NCBI RefSeq assembly: GCF_019649055.1
Contig: NW_026570244.1
Coordinates: 558,001 to 622,000, forward strand
Length of the DNA: 64,000 nt
Direction: 5' to 3'
Source of the DNA: Paramacrobiotus metropolitanus
Taxonomy: Eukaryota > Tardigrada > Eutardigrada > Parachela > Macrobiotidae
Positions 29,601 to 45,640 of this stretch are shown piece after piece. Made by a program: the position numbers and the translations under genes. The notes below the pieces were generated by a model that saw only the letters and a list, made by a program, of their open reading frames with translations, did not search any database and was not told where the DNA came from. Within the stretch, counting starts at the first letter, position 1. Each line of letters opens with the position of its first letter.

Positions 29601-32600
29601 TTTTCGCAATCACATGTTTGAACAAAATCCGGTTTTGTGCTATACCATCCTCTTCCATACGATTGTTCGGTGCGATTCTACGTTGCTCTAGGTAGTTAAA
29701 AGCGGTTCAAACTGTTTCTGATCTCACGATAATTACCGTTGACGTGCAAAACAATTCGTCCTTCTAATCCCATGTATGAACGTAATCCGATTTTTTGCTA
29801 CACCGTTATCATCCATACGACCGTTTGGTGTAATTCCACGTTGCTCTGAGGCAGCTACAAAAGATTCACACTATTAGCAACCTCACGGTACATACCGTGA
29901 CTGGCTTACAAACAGTTCTGTCTGTTATCATAAGCTGAAATCCATATTAACGTAACTAATCTTTGGACAAACAATTTTGCCACTGCCGTCGATTCAAAAA
30001 TATAAAAGAACTCGGTTCAATCTTTCGAGATTTTACTCGCTCAGCAAAATAGTGGTCATCTGAACAACTTTTAAAAAAAGTCATTTTTTTGAAAAAAACC
30101 TGACTATAATAGCCTTTAAAAATCTGGTAAAAAGGCTGAAAAAGTTAAATCGAATGAAATGACTTAAAATTTATTTGGCTTAATTTAAGTAACAAAAGTA
30201 AGCAATTCAATCTACGACCGTAGATAAGCGGGCTTGAATATGATATCATACAATAACGGTCATATATTTCCATGGATATTAGCTGGTCAGTTCTAGAACA
30301 TTCCATCATGAAGAATGGAGCTGTTTCGTGCTGGCCTAGCTGGCCACAAACAGGACACATCATTTGCAAGCACGCGATATACATCCGTTGGCGCCACTGA
30401 ACAATTCTTTTCGCAATCACATGTTTGAACAAAATCCGGTTTTGTGCTATACCATCCTCTTCCATACGATTGTTCGGTGCGATTCTACGTTGCTTTAGGT
30501 AGTTAAAAGCGGTTCAAACTGTTTACGATCTCCCGATAATTACCGTTGACGTGCAAAACAATTCGTCCTTCTAATCCCATGTATGAACGTAATCCGATTT
30601 TTTGCTACATCGTTATCATCCATACGACCGTTTGGTGTAATTCCACGTTGCTCGAGGCAGCTACAAAAGATTCACACTATTAGCAACCTCACGGTACATA
30701 CCGTGACTGGCTTACAAACATTTCTGTCTGTTATCATAAGCTGAAATCCGTATTAACGTAACTAATCTTTGGACAAACAATTTTGCCACTGCCGTCGATT
30801 CAAAAATATAAAAAACTCGGTTCAATCTTTCGAGATTTTACTCGCTCAGCAAAATAGTGGTCATCTGAACAACTTTTAAAAAAAGTCATTTTTTTGAAAA
30901 AACCTGACTATAGCCTTTAAAAATCTGGTAAAAAGGCTGAAAAGTTAAATCGAATGAAATGACTTAAAATTTATTTGGCTTAATTTAAGTAACAAAAGTA
31001 AGCAATTCAATCTACGACCGTAGATAAGCGGGCTTGAATATGATATCATACAATAACGGTCATATATTTCCATGGATATTAGCTGGTCAGTTCTAGAACA
31101 TTCCATCATGAAGAATGGAGCTGTTTCGTGCTGGCCTAGCTGGCCACAAACAGGACACATCATTTGCAAGCACGCGATATACATCCGTTGGCGCCACTGA
31201 ACAATTCTTTTCGCAATCACATGTTTGAACAAAATCCGGTTTTGTGCTATACCATCCTCTTCCATACGATTGTTCGGTGCGATTCTACGTTGCTCTAGGT
31301 AGTTAAAAGCGGTTCAAACTGTTTCTGATCTCACGATAATTACCGTTGACGTGCAAAACAATTCGTCCTTCTAATCCCATGTATGAACGTAATCCGATTT
31401 TTTGCTACACCGTTATCATCCATACGACCGTTTGGTGTAATTCCACGTTGCTCTAGGCAGCTACAAAAGATTCACACTATTAGCAACCTCACGGTACATA
31501 CCGTGACTGGCTTACAAACAGTTCTGTCTGTTATCATAAGCTGAAATCCGTATTAACGTAACTAATCTTTGGACAAACAATTTTGCCACTGCCGTCGATT
31601 CAAAAATATAAAGAACTCGGTTCAATCTTTCGAGATTTTACTCGCTCAGCAAAATAGTGGTCATCTGAACAACTTTTAAAAAAAGTCATTTTTTTGAAAA
31701 AACCTGACTATAGCCTTTAAAAATCTGGTAAAAAGGCCGAAAAGTTAAATCGAATGAAATGACTGAAAATTTATTTGGCTTAATTTAAGTAACAAAAGTA
31801 AGCAATTCAATCTACGACCGTAGATAAGCGGGCTTGAATATGATATCATACAATAACGGTCATATATTTCCATGGATATTAGCTGGTCAGTTCTAGAACA
31901 TTCCATCATGAAGAATGGAGCTGTTTCGTGCTGGCCTAGCTGGCCACAAACTGGACACATCATTTGCAAGCACGCGATATACATCCGTTGGCGCCACTGA
32001 ACAATTCTTTTTCGCAATCACATGTTTGAACAAAATCCGGTTTTGTGCTATACCATCCTCTTCCATACGATTGTTCGGTGCGATTCTACGTTGCTTTAGG
32101 TAGTTAAAAGCGGTTCAAACTGTTTACGATCTCCCGATAATTACCGTTGACGTGCAAAACAATCCGTCCTTCTAATCCCATGTATGAACGTATTCCGATT
32201 TTTTACTACACCGTTATCATCCATACGACCGTTTGGTATAATTCCACGTTGCTCGAGGCAGCTACAAAAGATTCACACTATAAGCAACCTCACGGTACAT
32301 ACCGTGACTGGCATACAAACAGTTCTGTCTGTTATCATAAGCTGAAATCTATATTAACGTAACTAATCTTTGGACAAACAATTTTGCCACTGCCGTCGAT
32401 TCAAAAATATAAAAGAACTCGGTTCAATCTTTCGAGATTTTACTCGCTCAGCAAAATAGTGGTCATCTGAACAACTTTTAAAAAAAGTCATTTTTTGAAA
32501 AAACCTGACTATAGCCTTTAAAAATCTGGTAAAAAGGCTGAAAAGTTAAATCGAATGAAATGACTGAAAATTTATTTGGCTTAATTTAAGTAACAAAAGT

Positions 32601-35600
32601 AAGCAATTCAATCTACGACCGTAGATAAGCGGGCTTGAATATGATATCATACAATAACGGTCATATATTTCCATGGATATTAGCTGGTCAGTTCTAGAAC
32701 ATTCCATCATGAAGAATGGAGCTGTTTCGTGCTGGCCTAGCTGGCCACAAACAGGACACATCATTTGCAAGCACGCGATATACATCCGTTGGCGCCACTG
32801 AACAATTCTTTTCGCAATCACATGTTTGAACAAAATCCGGTTTTGTGCTATACCATCCTCTTCCGTATGATTGTTCGGTGCGATTCTACGTTGCTCTAGG
32901 TAGTTAAAAGCGGTTCAAACTGTTTACGATCTCACGATAATTACCGTTGACGTGCAAAACAATTCGTCCTTCTAATCCCATGTATGAACGTAATCCGATT
33001 TTTTACTACACCGTTATCATCCATACGACCGTTTGGTATAATTCCACGTTGCTCGAGGCAGCTACAAAAGATTCACACTATTAGCAACCTCACGGTACAT
33101 ACCGTGACTGGCATACAAACAGTTCTGTCTGTTATCATAAGCTGAAATCTATATTAACGTAACTAATCTTTGGACAAACAATTTTGCCACTGCCGTCGAT
33201 TCAAAAATATAAAGAACTCGGTTCAGTCTTTCGAGATTTCACTCGCTCAGCAAAATAGTGGTCATCTGAACAACTTTTAAAAAAAGTCATTTTTTTGAAA
33301 AAAACCTGACTATAGCCTTTAAAAATCTGGTAAAAAGGCTGAAAAGTTAAATCGAATGAAATGACTGAAAATTTATTTGGCTTAATTTGAGTAACAAAAG
33401 TAAGCAATTCAATCTACGACCGTAGATAAGCGGGCTCGAATATGATATCATACAATAACGGTCATATATTTCCATGGATATTAGCTGGTCAGTTCTAGAA
33501 CATTCCATCATCAAAAGAATGGAGCTGTTTCGTGCTGGCCTAGCTGGCCACAAACAGGACACATCATTTGCAAGCACGCGATATACATCCGTTGGCGCCA
33601 CTGAACAATTCTTTTCGCAATCACATGTTTGAACAAAATCCGGTTTTGTGCTATACCATCCTCTTCCGTATGATTGTTCGGTGCGATTCTACGTTGCTCT
33701 AGGTAGTTAAAAGCGGTTCAAACTGTTTACGATCTCACGATAATAACCGTTGACGTGCAAAACAATTCGTCCTTCTAATCCCATGTATGAACGTAATCCG
33801 ATTTTTTGCTACACCGTTATCATCCATACGACCGTTTGGTGAAATTCCACGTTGCTCGAGGCAGCTACAAAAGATTCACACTATTAGCAACCTCACGGTA
33901 CATACCGTGACTGGCTTACAAACAGTTCTGTCTGTTATCATAAGCTGAAATCTATATTAACGTAACTAATCTTTGGACAAACAATTTTGCCACTGCCGTC
34001 GATTCAAAAATATAAAGAACTCGGTTCAATCTTTCGAGATTTTACTCGCTCAGCAAAATAGTGGTCATCTGAACAACTTTTAAAAAAAGTCATTTTTTTG
34101 AAAAAAACCTGACTATAGCCTTTAAAAATCTGGTAAAAAGGCTGAAAAGTTAAATCGAATGAAATGACTTGAAAATTTATTTGGCTTAATTTAAGTAACA
34201 AAAGTAAGCAATTCAATCTACGACCGTAGATAAGCGGGCTTGAATATGATATCATACAATAACGGTCATATATTTCCATGGATATTAGCTGGTCAGTTCT
34301 AGAACATTCCATCATGAAGAATGGAGCTGTTTCGTGCTGGCCTAGCTGGCCACAAACAGGACACATCATTTGCAAGCACGCGATATACATCCGTTGGCGC
34401 CACTGAACAATTCTTTTTCGCAATCACATGTTTGAACAAAATCCGGTTTTGTGCTATACCATCCTCTTCCGTATGATTGTTCGGTGCGATTCTACGTTGC
34501 TCTAGGTAGTTAAAAGCGGTTCAAACTGTTTACGATCTCACGATAATAACCGTTGACGTGCAAAACAATTCGTCCTTCTAATCCCATGTATGAACGTAAT
34601 CCGATTTTTTGCTACACCGTTATCATCCATACGACCGTTTGGTGTAATTCCACGTTGCTCTAGGCAGCTACAAAAGATTCACACTATTAGCAACCTCACG
34701 GTACATACCGTGACTGGCTTACAAACAGTTCTGTCTGTTATAATAAGCTGAAATCCTATATTAACGTAACTAATCTTTGGACAAACAATTTTGCCACTGC
34801 CGTCGATTCAAAAATATAAAAGAACTCGGTTCAATCTTTCGAGATTTTACTCGCTCAGCAAAATAGTGGTCATCTGAACAACCTTTAAAAAAAGTCATTT
34901 TTTTGAAAAAAACCTGACTATAGCCTTTAAAAATCTGGTAAAAAGGCTGAAAAATTAAATCGAATGAAATGACTGAAAATTTATTTGGCTTAATTTAAGT
35001 AACAAAAGTAAGCAATTCAATCTACGACCGTAGATAAGCGGGCTTGAATATGATATCATACAATAACGGTCATATATTTCCATGGATATTAGCTGGTCAG
35101 TTTTAGAACATTCCATCATGAAGAATGGAGCTGTTTCGTGCTGGCCTAGCTGGCCACAAACAGGACACATCATTTGCAAGCACGCGATATACATCCGTTG
35201 GCGCCACTGAACAATTCTTTTCGCAATCACATGTTTGAACAAAATCCGGTTTTGTGCTATACCATCCTCTTCCGTATGATTGTTCGGTGCGATTCTACGT
35301 TGCTCTAGGTAGTTAAAAGCGGTTCAAACTGTTTACGATCTCACGATAATTACCGTTGACGTGCAAAACAATTCGTCCTTCTAATCCCATGTATGAACGT
35401 AATCCGATTTTTTGCTACACCGTTATCATCCATACGACCGTTTGGTGTAATTCCACGTTGCTCTGAGGCAGCTACAAAAGATTCACACTATTAGCAACCT
35501 CACGGTACATACCGTGACTGGCTTACAAACAGTTCTGTCTGTTATCATAAGCTGAAATCTATATTAACGTAACTAATCTTTGGACAAACAATTTTGCCAC

Positions 35601-38600
35601 TGCCATCGATTCAAAAATATAAAGAACTCGGTTCAATCTTTCGAGATTTTACTCGCTCAGCAAAATAGTGGTCATCTGAACAACCTTTAAAAAAAGTCAT
35701 TTTTTTGAAAAAAACCTGACTATAGCCTTTAAAAATCTGGTAAAAAGGCTGAAAAATTAAATCGAATGAAATGACTGCAAATTTATTTGGCTTAATTTAA
35801 GTAACAAAAGTAAGCAATTCAATCTACGACCGTAGATAAGCGGGCTTGAATATGATATCATACAATAACGGTCATATATTTCCATGGATATTAGCTGGTC
35901 AGTTCTGGAACATTCCATCATCAAAGAATGGAGCTGTTTCGTGCTGGCCTAGCTGGCCACAAACAGGACACATCATTTGCAAGCACGCGATATACATCCG
36001 TTGGCGCCACTGAACAATTCTTTTCGCAATCACATGTTTGAACAAAATCCGGTTTTGTGCTATACCATCCTTTTCCGTATGATTGTTCGGTGCAATTCTA
36101 CGTTGCTCTAGGTAGTTAAAAGCGGTTCAAACTGTTTACGATCTCACGATAATTACCGTTGACGTGCAAAACAATTCGTCCTTCTAATCCCATGTATGAA
36201 CGTATTCCGATTTTTTGCTACATCGTTATCATCCATACGACCGTTTGGTGTAATTCCACGTTGCTCTAGGCAGCTACAAAAGATTCACACTATAAGCAAC
36301 CTCACGGTACATACCGTGACTGGCATACAAACAGTTCTGTCTGTTATCATAAGCTGAAATCTATATTAACGTAACTAATCTTTGGACAAACAATTTTGCC
36401 ACTGCCGTCGATTCAAAAATATAAAAAACTCGGTTCAATCTTTCGAGATTTTACTCGCTCAGTAAAATAGTGGTCATTTGAACAACTTTTAAAAAAAGTC
36501 ATTTTTTTGAAAAAAACCTGACTATAGCCTTTAAAAATCTGGTAAAAAGGCTGAAAAGTTAAATCGAATGAAATGACTTAAAATTTATTTGGCTTAATTT
36601 AAGTAACAAAAGTAAGCAATTCAATCTACGACCGTAGATAAGCGGGCTTGAATATGATATCATACAATAACGGTCATATATTTCCATGGATATTAGCTGG
36701 TCAGTTCTAGAACATTCCATCATCAAAGAATGGAGCTGTTTCGTGCTGGCCTAGCTGGCCACAAACTGGACACATCATTTGCAAGCACGCGATATACATC
36801 CGTTGGCGCCACTGAACAATTCTTTTTCGCAATCACATGTTTGAACAAAATCCGGTTTTGTGCTATACCATCCTTTTCCGTATGATTGTTCGGTGCAATT
36901 CTACGTTGCTTTAGGTAGTTAAAAGCGGATCAAACTGTTTACGATCTCACGATAATTACCGTTGACGTGCAAAACAATTCGTCCTTCTAATCCCATGTAT
37001 GAACGTATTCCGATTTTTTGCTACACCGTTATCATCCATACGACCGTTTGGTGTAATTCCACGTTGCTCGAGGCAGCTACAAAAGATTCACACTATTAGC
37101 AACCTCACGGTACATACCGTGACTGGCTTACAAACAGTTCTGTCAGTTATCATAAGCTGAAATCTATATTAACGTAACTAATCTTTGGACAAACAATTTT
37201 GCCACTGCCGTCGATTCAAAAATATAAAAGAACTCGGTTCAATCTTTCGAGATTTTACTCGCTCAGCAAAATAGTGGTCATTTGAACAACTTTTAAAAAA
37301 AGTCATTTTTTTGAAAAAAACCTGACTATAGCCTTTAAAAATCTGGTAAAAAGGCTGAAAAGTTAAATCGAATGAAATGACTTGAAAATTTATTTGGCTT
37401 AATTTAAGTAACAAAAGTAAGCAATTCAATCTACGACCGTAGATAAGCGGGCTTGAATATGATATCATACAATAACGGTCATATATTTCCATGGATATTA
37501 GCTGGTCAGTTCTAGAACATTCCATCATCAAAAGAATGGAGCTGTTTCGTGCTGGCCTAGCTGGCCACAAACAGGACACATCATTTGCAAGCACGCGATA
37601 TACATCCGTTGGCGCCACTGAACAATTCTTTTCGCAATCACATGTTTGAACAAAATCCGGTTTTGTGCTATACCATCCTCTTCCGTATGATTGTTCGGTG
37701 CGATTCTACGTTGCTCTAGGTAGTTAAAAGCGGTTCAAACTGTTTACGATCTCACGATAATTACCGTTGACGTGCAAAACAATTCGTCCTTCTAATCCCA
37801 TGTATGAACGTAATCCGATTTTTTGCTACACCGTTATCATCCATACGACCGTTTGGTGAAATTCCACGTTGCTCGAGGCAGCTACAAAAGATTCACACTA
37901 TTAGCAACCTCACGGTACATACCGTGACTGGCTTACAAACAGTTCTGTCTGTTATCATAAGCTGAAATCCTATATTAACGTAACTAATCTTTGGACAAAC
38001 AATTTTGCCACTGCCGTCGATTCAAAAATATAAAAGAACTCGGTTCAATCTTTCGAGATTTTACTCGCTCAGTAAAATAGTGGTCATTTGAACAACTTTT
38101 AAAAAAAGTCATTTTTTTGAAAAAACCTGACTATAGCCTTTAAAAATCTGGTAAAAAGGCTGAAAAGTTAAATCGAATGAAATGACTTGAAAATTTATTT
38201 GGCTTAATTTGAGTAACAAAAGTAAGCAATTCAATCTACGACCGTAGATAAGCGGGCTTGAATATGATATCATACAATAACGGTCATATATTTCCATGGA
38301 TATTAGCTGGTCAGTTCTAGAACATTCCATCATCAAAAATGGAGCTGTTTCGTGCTGGCCTAGCTGGCCACAAACAGGACACATCATTTGCAAGCCCGCG
38401 ATATACATCCGTTGGCGCCACTAAACAATTCTTTTTCGCAATCACATGTTTGAACAAAATCCGGTTTTGTGCTATACCATCCTCTTCCGTATGATTGTTC
38501 GGTGCGATTCTACGTTGCTCTAGGTAGTTAAAAGCGGTTCAAACTGTTTACGATCTCACGATAATAACCGTTGACGTGCAAAACAATTCGTCCTTCTAAT

Positions 38601-39089
38601 CCCATGTATGAACGTAATCCGATTTTTTGCTACACCGTTATCATCCATACGACCGTTTGGTGAAATTCCACGTTGCTCGAGGCAGCTACAAAAGATTCAC
38701 ACTATTAGCAACCTCACGGTACATACCGTGACTGGCTTACAAACAGTTCTGTCTGTTATCATAAGCTGAAATCCTATATTAACGTAACTAATCTTTGGAC
38801 AAACAATTTTGCCACTGCCGTCGATTCAAAAATATAAAAAACTCGGTTCAATCTTTCGAGATTTTACTCGCTCAGTAAAATAGTGGTCATTTGAACAACT
38901 TTTAAAAAAAGTCATTTTTTTGAAAAAAACCTGACTATAGCCTTTAAAAATCTGGTAAAAAGGCTGAAAAATTAAATCGAATGAAATGACTGAAAATTTA
39001 TTTGGCTTAATTTGAGTAACAAAAGTAAGCAATTCAATCTACGACCGTAGATAAGCGGGCTTGAATATGATATCATACAATAACGGTCA

Positions 39090-39215
39090 TATTTTTCAAT
39101 GATATTAGCTGGTCAGTTCTAGAACATTTCATCATCAAAAATGGAGCTGTTTCGTGCTGGCCTAGCTGGCCGCAAACAGGACACATCATTTGCGAGCACG
39201 CGATAAACATCTGTT
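39090..39215. repeat. Diverged variant block, copy 1 of 2
   Basis: This block differs from the surrounding consensus at clustered sites: ATTTTTCAATGATATTAG for ATATTTCCATGGATATTAG, CATTTCATCATC, GGCCGCAAACAGG, TTGCGAGCACG and ATAAACATCTGTTGG. The same set of changes recurs only near 45.5 kb. Confidence 0.8.
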
Positions 39216-42200
39216 GGCGCCACTGAACAATTCTTTTTCGCAATCACATGTTTGAACAAAATCCGGTTTTGTGCTATACCATCCTTTTCCGTATGATTGT
39301 TCGGTGCAATTCTACGTTGCTCTAGGTAGTTAAAAGCGGTTCAAACTGTTTACGATCTCACGATAATTACCGTTGACGTGCAAAACAATTCGTCCTTCTA
39401 ATCCCATGTATGAACGTATTCCGATTTTTTGCTACACCGTTATCATCCATACGACCGTTTGGTGTAATTCCACGTTGCTCGAGGCAGCTACAAAAGATTC
39501 ACACTATAAGCAACCTCACGGTACATACCGTGACTGGCATACAAACAGTTCTGTCTGTTATCATAAGCTGAAATCTATATTAACGTAACTAATCTTTGGA
39601 CAAACAATTTTGCCACTGCCGTCGATTCAAAAATATAAAAAACTCGGTTCAATCTTTCGAGATTTTACTCGCTCAGTAAAATAGTGGTCATTTGAACAAC
39701 TTTTAAAAAAAGTCATTTTTTTGAAAAAAACCTGACTATAGCCTTTAAAAATCTGGTAAAAAGGCTGAAAAGTTAAATCGAATGAAATGACTTAAAATTT
39801 ATTTGGCTTAATTTGAGTAACAAAAGTAAGCAATTCAATCTACGACCGTAGATAAGCGGGCTTGAATATGATATCATACAATAACGGTCATATATTTCCA
39901 TGGATATTAGCTGGTCAGTTCTAGAACATTCCATCATGAAGAATGGAGCTGTTTCGTGCTGGCCTAGCTGGCCACAAACTGGACACATCATTTGCAAGCA
40001 CGCGATATACATCCGTTGGCGCCACTGAACAATTCTTTTTCGCAATCACATGTTTGAACAAAATCCGGTTTTGTGCTATACCGTCCTCTTCCCTTTGATT
40101 GTTCGGTGCAATTCTACGTTGCTTTAGGTAGTTAAAAGCGGTTCAAACTGTTTACGATCTCCCGATAATTACCGTTGACGTGCAAAACAATTCGTCCTTC
40201 TAATCCCATGTATGAACGTAATCCGATTTTTTGCTACATCGTTATCATCCATACGACCGTTTGGTGTAATTCCACGTTGCTCTAGGCAGCTACAAAAGAT
40301 TCACACTATTAGCAACCTCACGGTACATACCGTGACTGGCTTACAAACAGTTCTGTCTGTTATCATAAGCTGAAATCTATATTAACGTAACTAATCTTTG
40401 GACAAACAATTTTGCCACTGCCGTCGATTCAAAAATATAAAAAACTCGGTTCAATCTTTCGAGATTTTACTCGCTCAGTAAAATAGTGGTCATTTGAACA
40501 ACTTTTAAAAAAAGTCATTTTTTTGAAAAAAACCTGACTATAGCCTTTAAAAATCTGGTAAAAAGGCTGAAAAGTTAAATCGAATGAAATGACTTAAAAT
40601 TTATTTGGCTTAATTTGAGTAACAAAAGTAAGCAATTCAATCTACGACCGTAGATAAGCGGGCTTGAATATGATATCATACAATAACGGTCATATATTTC
40701 CATGGATATTAGCTGGTCAGTTCTAGAACATTCCATCATGAAGAATGGAGCTGTTTCGTGCTGGCCTAGCTGGCCACAAACTGGACACATCATTTGCAAG
40801 CACGCGATATACATCCGTTGGCGCCACTGAACAATTCTTTTTCGCAATCACATGTTTGAACAAAATCCGGTTTTGTGCTATACCGTCCTCTTCCCTTTGA
40901 TTGTTCGGTGCAATTCTACGTTGCTTTAGGTAGTTAAAAGCGGTTCAAACTGTTTACGATCTCCCGATAATTACCGTTGACGTGCAAAACAATCCGTCCT
41001 TCTAATCCCATGTATGAACGTAATCCGATTTTTTGCTACACCGTTATCATCCATACGACCGTTTGGTGTAATTCCACGTTGCTCTAGGCAGCTACAAAAG
41101 ATTCACACTATTAGCAACCTCACGGTACATACCGTGACTGGCTTACAAACAGTTCTGTCTGTTATCATAAGCTGAAATCCTATATTAACGTAACTAATCT
41201 TTGGACAAACAATTTTGCCACTGCCGTCGATTCAAAAATATAAAAAACTCGGTTCAATCTTTCGAGATTTTACTCGCTCAGTAAAATAGTGGTCATTTGA
41301 ACAACTTTTAAAAAAAGTCATTTTTTGAAAAAAACCTGACTATAGCCTTTAAAAATCTGGTAAAAAGGCTGAAAAGTTAAATCGAATGAAATGACTTAAA
41401 ATTTATTTGGCTTAATTTGAGTAACAAAAGTAAGCAATTCAATCTACGACCGTAGATAAGCGGGCTTGAATATGATATCATACAATAACGGTCATATATT
41501 TCCATGGATATTAGCTGGTCAGTTCTAGAACATTCCATCATGAAGAATGGAGCTGTTTCGTGCTGGCCTAGCTGGCCACAAACTGGACACATCATTTGCA
41601 AGCACGCGATATACATCCGTTGGCGCCACTGAACAATTCTTTTTCGCAATCACATGTTTGAACAAAATCCGGTTTTGTGCTATACCGTCCTCTTCCCTTT
41701 GATTGTTCGGTGCGATTCTACGTTGCTTTAGGTAGTTAAAAGCGGTTCAAACTGTTTACGATCTCCCGATAATTACCGTTGACGTGCAAAACAATCCGTC
41801 CTTCTAATCCCATGTATGAACGTATTCCGATTTTTTACTACACCGTTATCATCCATACGACCGTTTGGTATAATTCCACGTTGCTCTGAGGCAGCTACAA
41901 AAGATTCACACTATTAGCAACCTCACGGTACATACCGTGACTGGCTTACAAACAGTTCTGTCTGTTATCATAAGCTGAAATCCTATATTAACGTAACTAA
42001 TCTTTGGACAAACAATTTTGCCACTGCCGTCGATTCAAAAATATAAAAGAACTCGGTTCAATCTTTCGAGATTTTACTCGCTCAGTAAAATAGTGGTCAT
42101 TTGAACAACTTTTAAAAAAAGTCATTTTTTGAAAAAAACCTGACTATAGCCTTTAAAAATCTGGTAAAAAGGCTGAAAAGTTAAATCGAATGAAATGACT

Positions 42201-45200
42201 TAAAATTTATTTGGCTTAATTTGAGTAACAAAAGTAAGCAATTCAATCTACGACCGTAGATAAGCGGGCTTGAATATGATATCATACAATAACGGTCATA
42301 TATTTCCATGGATATTAGCTGGTCAGTTCTAGAACATTCCATCATGAAGAATGGAGCTGTTTCGTGCTGGCCTAGCTGGCCACAAACTGGACACATCATT
42401 TGCAAGCACGCGATATACATCCGTTGGCGCCACTGAACAATTCTTTTCGCAATCACATGTTTGAACAAAATCCGGTTTTGTGCTATACCATCCTCTTCCG
42501 TATGATTGTTCGGTGCGATTCTACGTTGCTTTAGGTAGTTAAAAGCGGTTCAAACTGTTTACGATCTCCCGATAATTACCGTTGACGTGCAAAACAATCC
42601 GTCCTTCTAATCCCATGTATGAACGTATTCCGATTTTTTACTACACCGTTATCATCCATACGACCGTTTGGTATAATTCCACGTTGCTCGAGGCAGCTAC
42701 AAAAGATTCACACTATAAGCAACCTCACGGTACATACCGTGACTGGCATACAAACAGTTCTGTCTGTTATCATAAGCTGAAATCTATATTAACGTAACTA
42801 ATCTTTGGACAAACAATTTTGCCACTGCCGTCGATTCAAAAATATAAAAAACTCGGTTCAATCTTTCGAGATTTTACTCGCTCAGTAAAATAGTGGTCAT
42901 TTGAACAACTTTTAAAAAAAGTCATTTTTTTGAAAAAAACCTGACTATAGCCTTTAAAAATCTGGTAAAAAGGCTGAAAAGTTAAATCGAATGAAATGAC
43001 TTAAAATTTATTTGGCTTAATTTGAGTAACAAAAGTAAGCAATTCAATCTACGACCGTAGATAAGCGGGCTTGAATATGATATCATACAATAACGGTCAT
43101 ATATTTCCATGGATATTAGCTGGTCAGTTCTAGAACATTCCATCATGAAGAATGGAGCTGTTTCGTGCTGGCCTAGCTGGCCACAAACTGGACACATCAT
43201 TTGCAAGCACGCGATATACATCCGTTGGCGCCACTGAACAATTCTTTTTCGCAATCACATGTTTGAACAAAATCCGGTTTTGTGCTATACCATCCTCTTC
43301 CCTATGATTGTTCGGTGCGATTCTACGTTGCTCTAGGTAGTTAAAAGCGGTTCAAACTGTTTACGATCTCACGATAATTACCGTTGACGTGCAAAACAAT
43401 CCGTCCTTCTAATCCCATGTATGAACGTAATCCGATTTTTTGCTACACCGTTATCATCCATACGACCGTTTGGTGTAATTCCACGTTGCTCGAGGCAGCT
43501 ACAAAAGATTCACACTATTAGCAACCTCACGGTACATACCGTGACTGGCTTACAAACAGTTCTGTCTGTTATCATAAGCTGAAATCTATATTAACGTAAC
43601 TAATCTTTGGACAAACAATTTTGCCACTGCCGTCGATTCAAAAATATAAAAAACTCGGTTCAATCTTTCGAGATTTTACTCGCTCAGTAAAATAGTGGTC
43701 ATTTGAACAACTTTTAAAAAAAGTCATTTTTTGAAAAAAACCTGACTATAGCCTTTAAAATCTGGTAAAAAGGCCGAAAAATTAAATCGAATGAAATGAC
43801 TTAAAATTTATTTGGCTTAATTTGAGTAACAAAAGTAAGCAATTCAATCTACGACCGTAGATAAGCGGGCTTGAATATGATATCATACAATAACGGTCAT
43901 ATATTTCCATGGATATTAGCTGGTCAGTTCTAGAACATTCCATCATGAAGAATGGAGCTGTTTCGTGCTGGCCTAGCTGGCCACAAACTAGGACACATCA
44001 TTTGCAAGCACGCGATATACATCCGTTGGCGCCACTGAACAATTCTTTTTCGCAATCACATGTTTGAACAAAATCCGGTTTTGTGCTATACCATCCTCTT
44101 CCCTTTGATTGTTCGGTGCAATTCTACGTTGCTTTAGGTAGTTAAAAGCGGTTCAAACTGTTTACGATCTCTTGATAATTACCGTTGACGTGCAAAACAA
44201 TCCGTCCTTCTAATCCCATGTATGAACGTATTCCGATTTTTTGCTACACCGTTATCATCCATACGACCGTTTGGTGTAATTCCACGTTGCTCGAGGCAGC
44301 TACAAAAGATTCACACTATTAGCAACCTCACGGTACATACCGTGACTGGCTTACAAACAGTTCTGTCTGTTATCATAAGCTGAAATCCTATATTAACGTA
44401 ACTAATCTTTGGACAAACAATTTTGCCACTGCCGTCGATTCAAAAATATAAAAAACCCGGTTCAATCTTTCGAGATTTTACTCGCTCAGTAAAATAGTGG
44501 TCATTTGAACAACTTTTAAAAAAAGTCATTTTTTTTGAAAAAAACCTGACTATAGCCTTTAAAAATCTGGTAAAAAGGCTGAAAAGTTAAATCGAATGAA
44601 ATGACTGAAAATTTATTTGGCTTAATTTGAGTAACAAAAGTAAGCAATTCAATCTACGACCGTAGATAAGCGGGCTTGAATATGATATCATACAATAACG
44701 GTCATATATTTCCATGGATATTAGCTGGTCAGTTCTAGAACATTCCATCATGAAGAATGGAGCTGTTTCGTGCTGGCCTAGCTGGCCACAAACAGGACAC
44801 ATCATTTGCAAGCACGCGATATACATCCGTTGGCGCCACTGAACAATTCTTTTTCGCAATCACATGTTTGAACAAAATCCGGTTTTGTGCTATACCGTCC
44901 TCTTCCCTTTGATTGTTCGGTGCAATTCTACGTTGCTTTAGGTAGTTAAAAGCGGTTCAAACTGTTTACGATCTCCCGATAATTACCGTTGACGTGCAAA
45001 ACAATCCGTCCTTCTAATCCCATGTATGAACGTATTCCGATTTTTTACTACACCGTTATCATCCATACGACCGTTTGGTATAATTCCACGTTGCTCGAGG
45101 CAGCTACAAAAGATTCACACTATAAGCAACCTCACGGTACATACCGTGACTGGCATACAAACAGTTCTGTCTGTTATCATAAGCTGAAATCTATATTAAC

Positions 45201-45505
45201 GTAACTAATCTTTGGACAAACAATTTTGCCACTGCCGTCGATTCAAAAATATAAAAAACTCGGTTCAATCTTTCGAGATTTTACTCGCTCAGTAAAATAG
45301 TGGTCATTTGAACAACTTTTAAAAAAAGTCATTTTTTTGAAAAAAACCTGACTATAGCCTTTAAAAATCTGGTAAAAAGGCCGAAAAATTAAATCGAATG
45401 AAATGACTGAAAATTTATTTGGCTTAATTTAAGTAACAAAAGTAAGCAATTCAATCTACGACCGTAGATAAGCGGGCTTGAATATGATATCATACAATAA
45501 CGGTC

Positions 45506-45640
45506 ATATTTTTCAATGATATTAGCTGGTCAGTTCTAGAACATTTCATCATCAAAAATGGAGCTGTTTCGTGCTGGCCTAGGTGGCCGCAAACAGGACA
45601 CATCATTTGCGAGCACGCGATAAACATCTGTTGGCGCCAC
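45506..45640. repeat. Diverged variant block, copy 2 of 2
   Basis: This shares the clustered differences of the block at 39.1 kb, about 6.41 kb (eight monomers) away, with one private difference (GGCCTAGGTGGCC). Co-occurrence of so many unusual bases in two non-adjacent copies means transfer between them or duplication of a multi-monomer segment. Confidence 0.8.
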
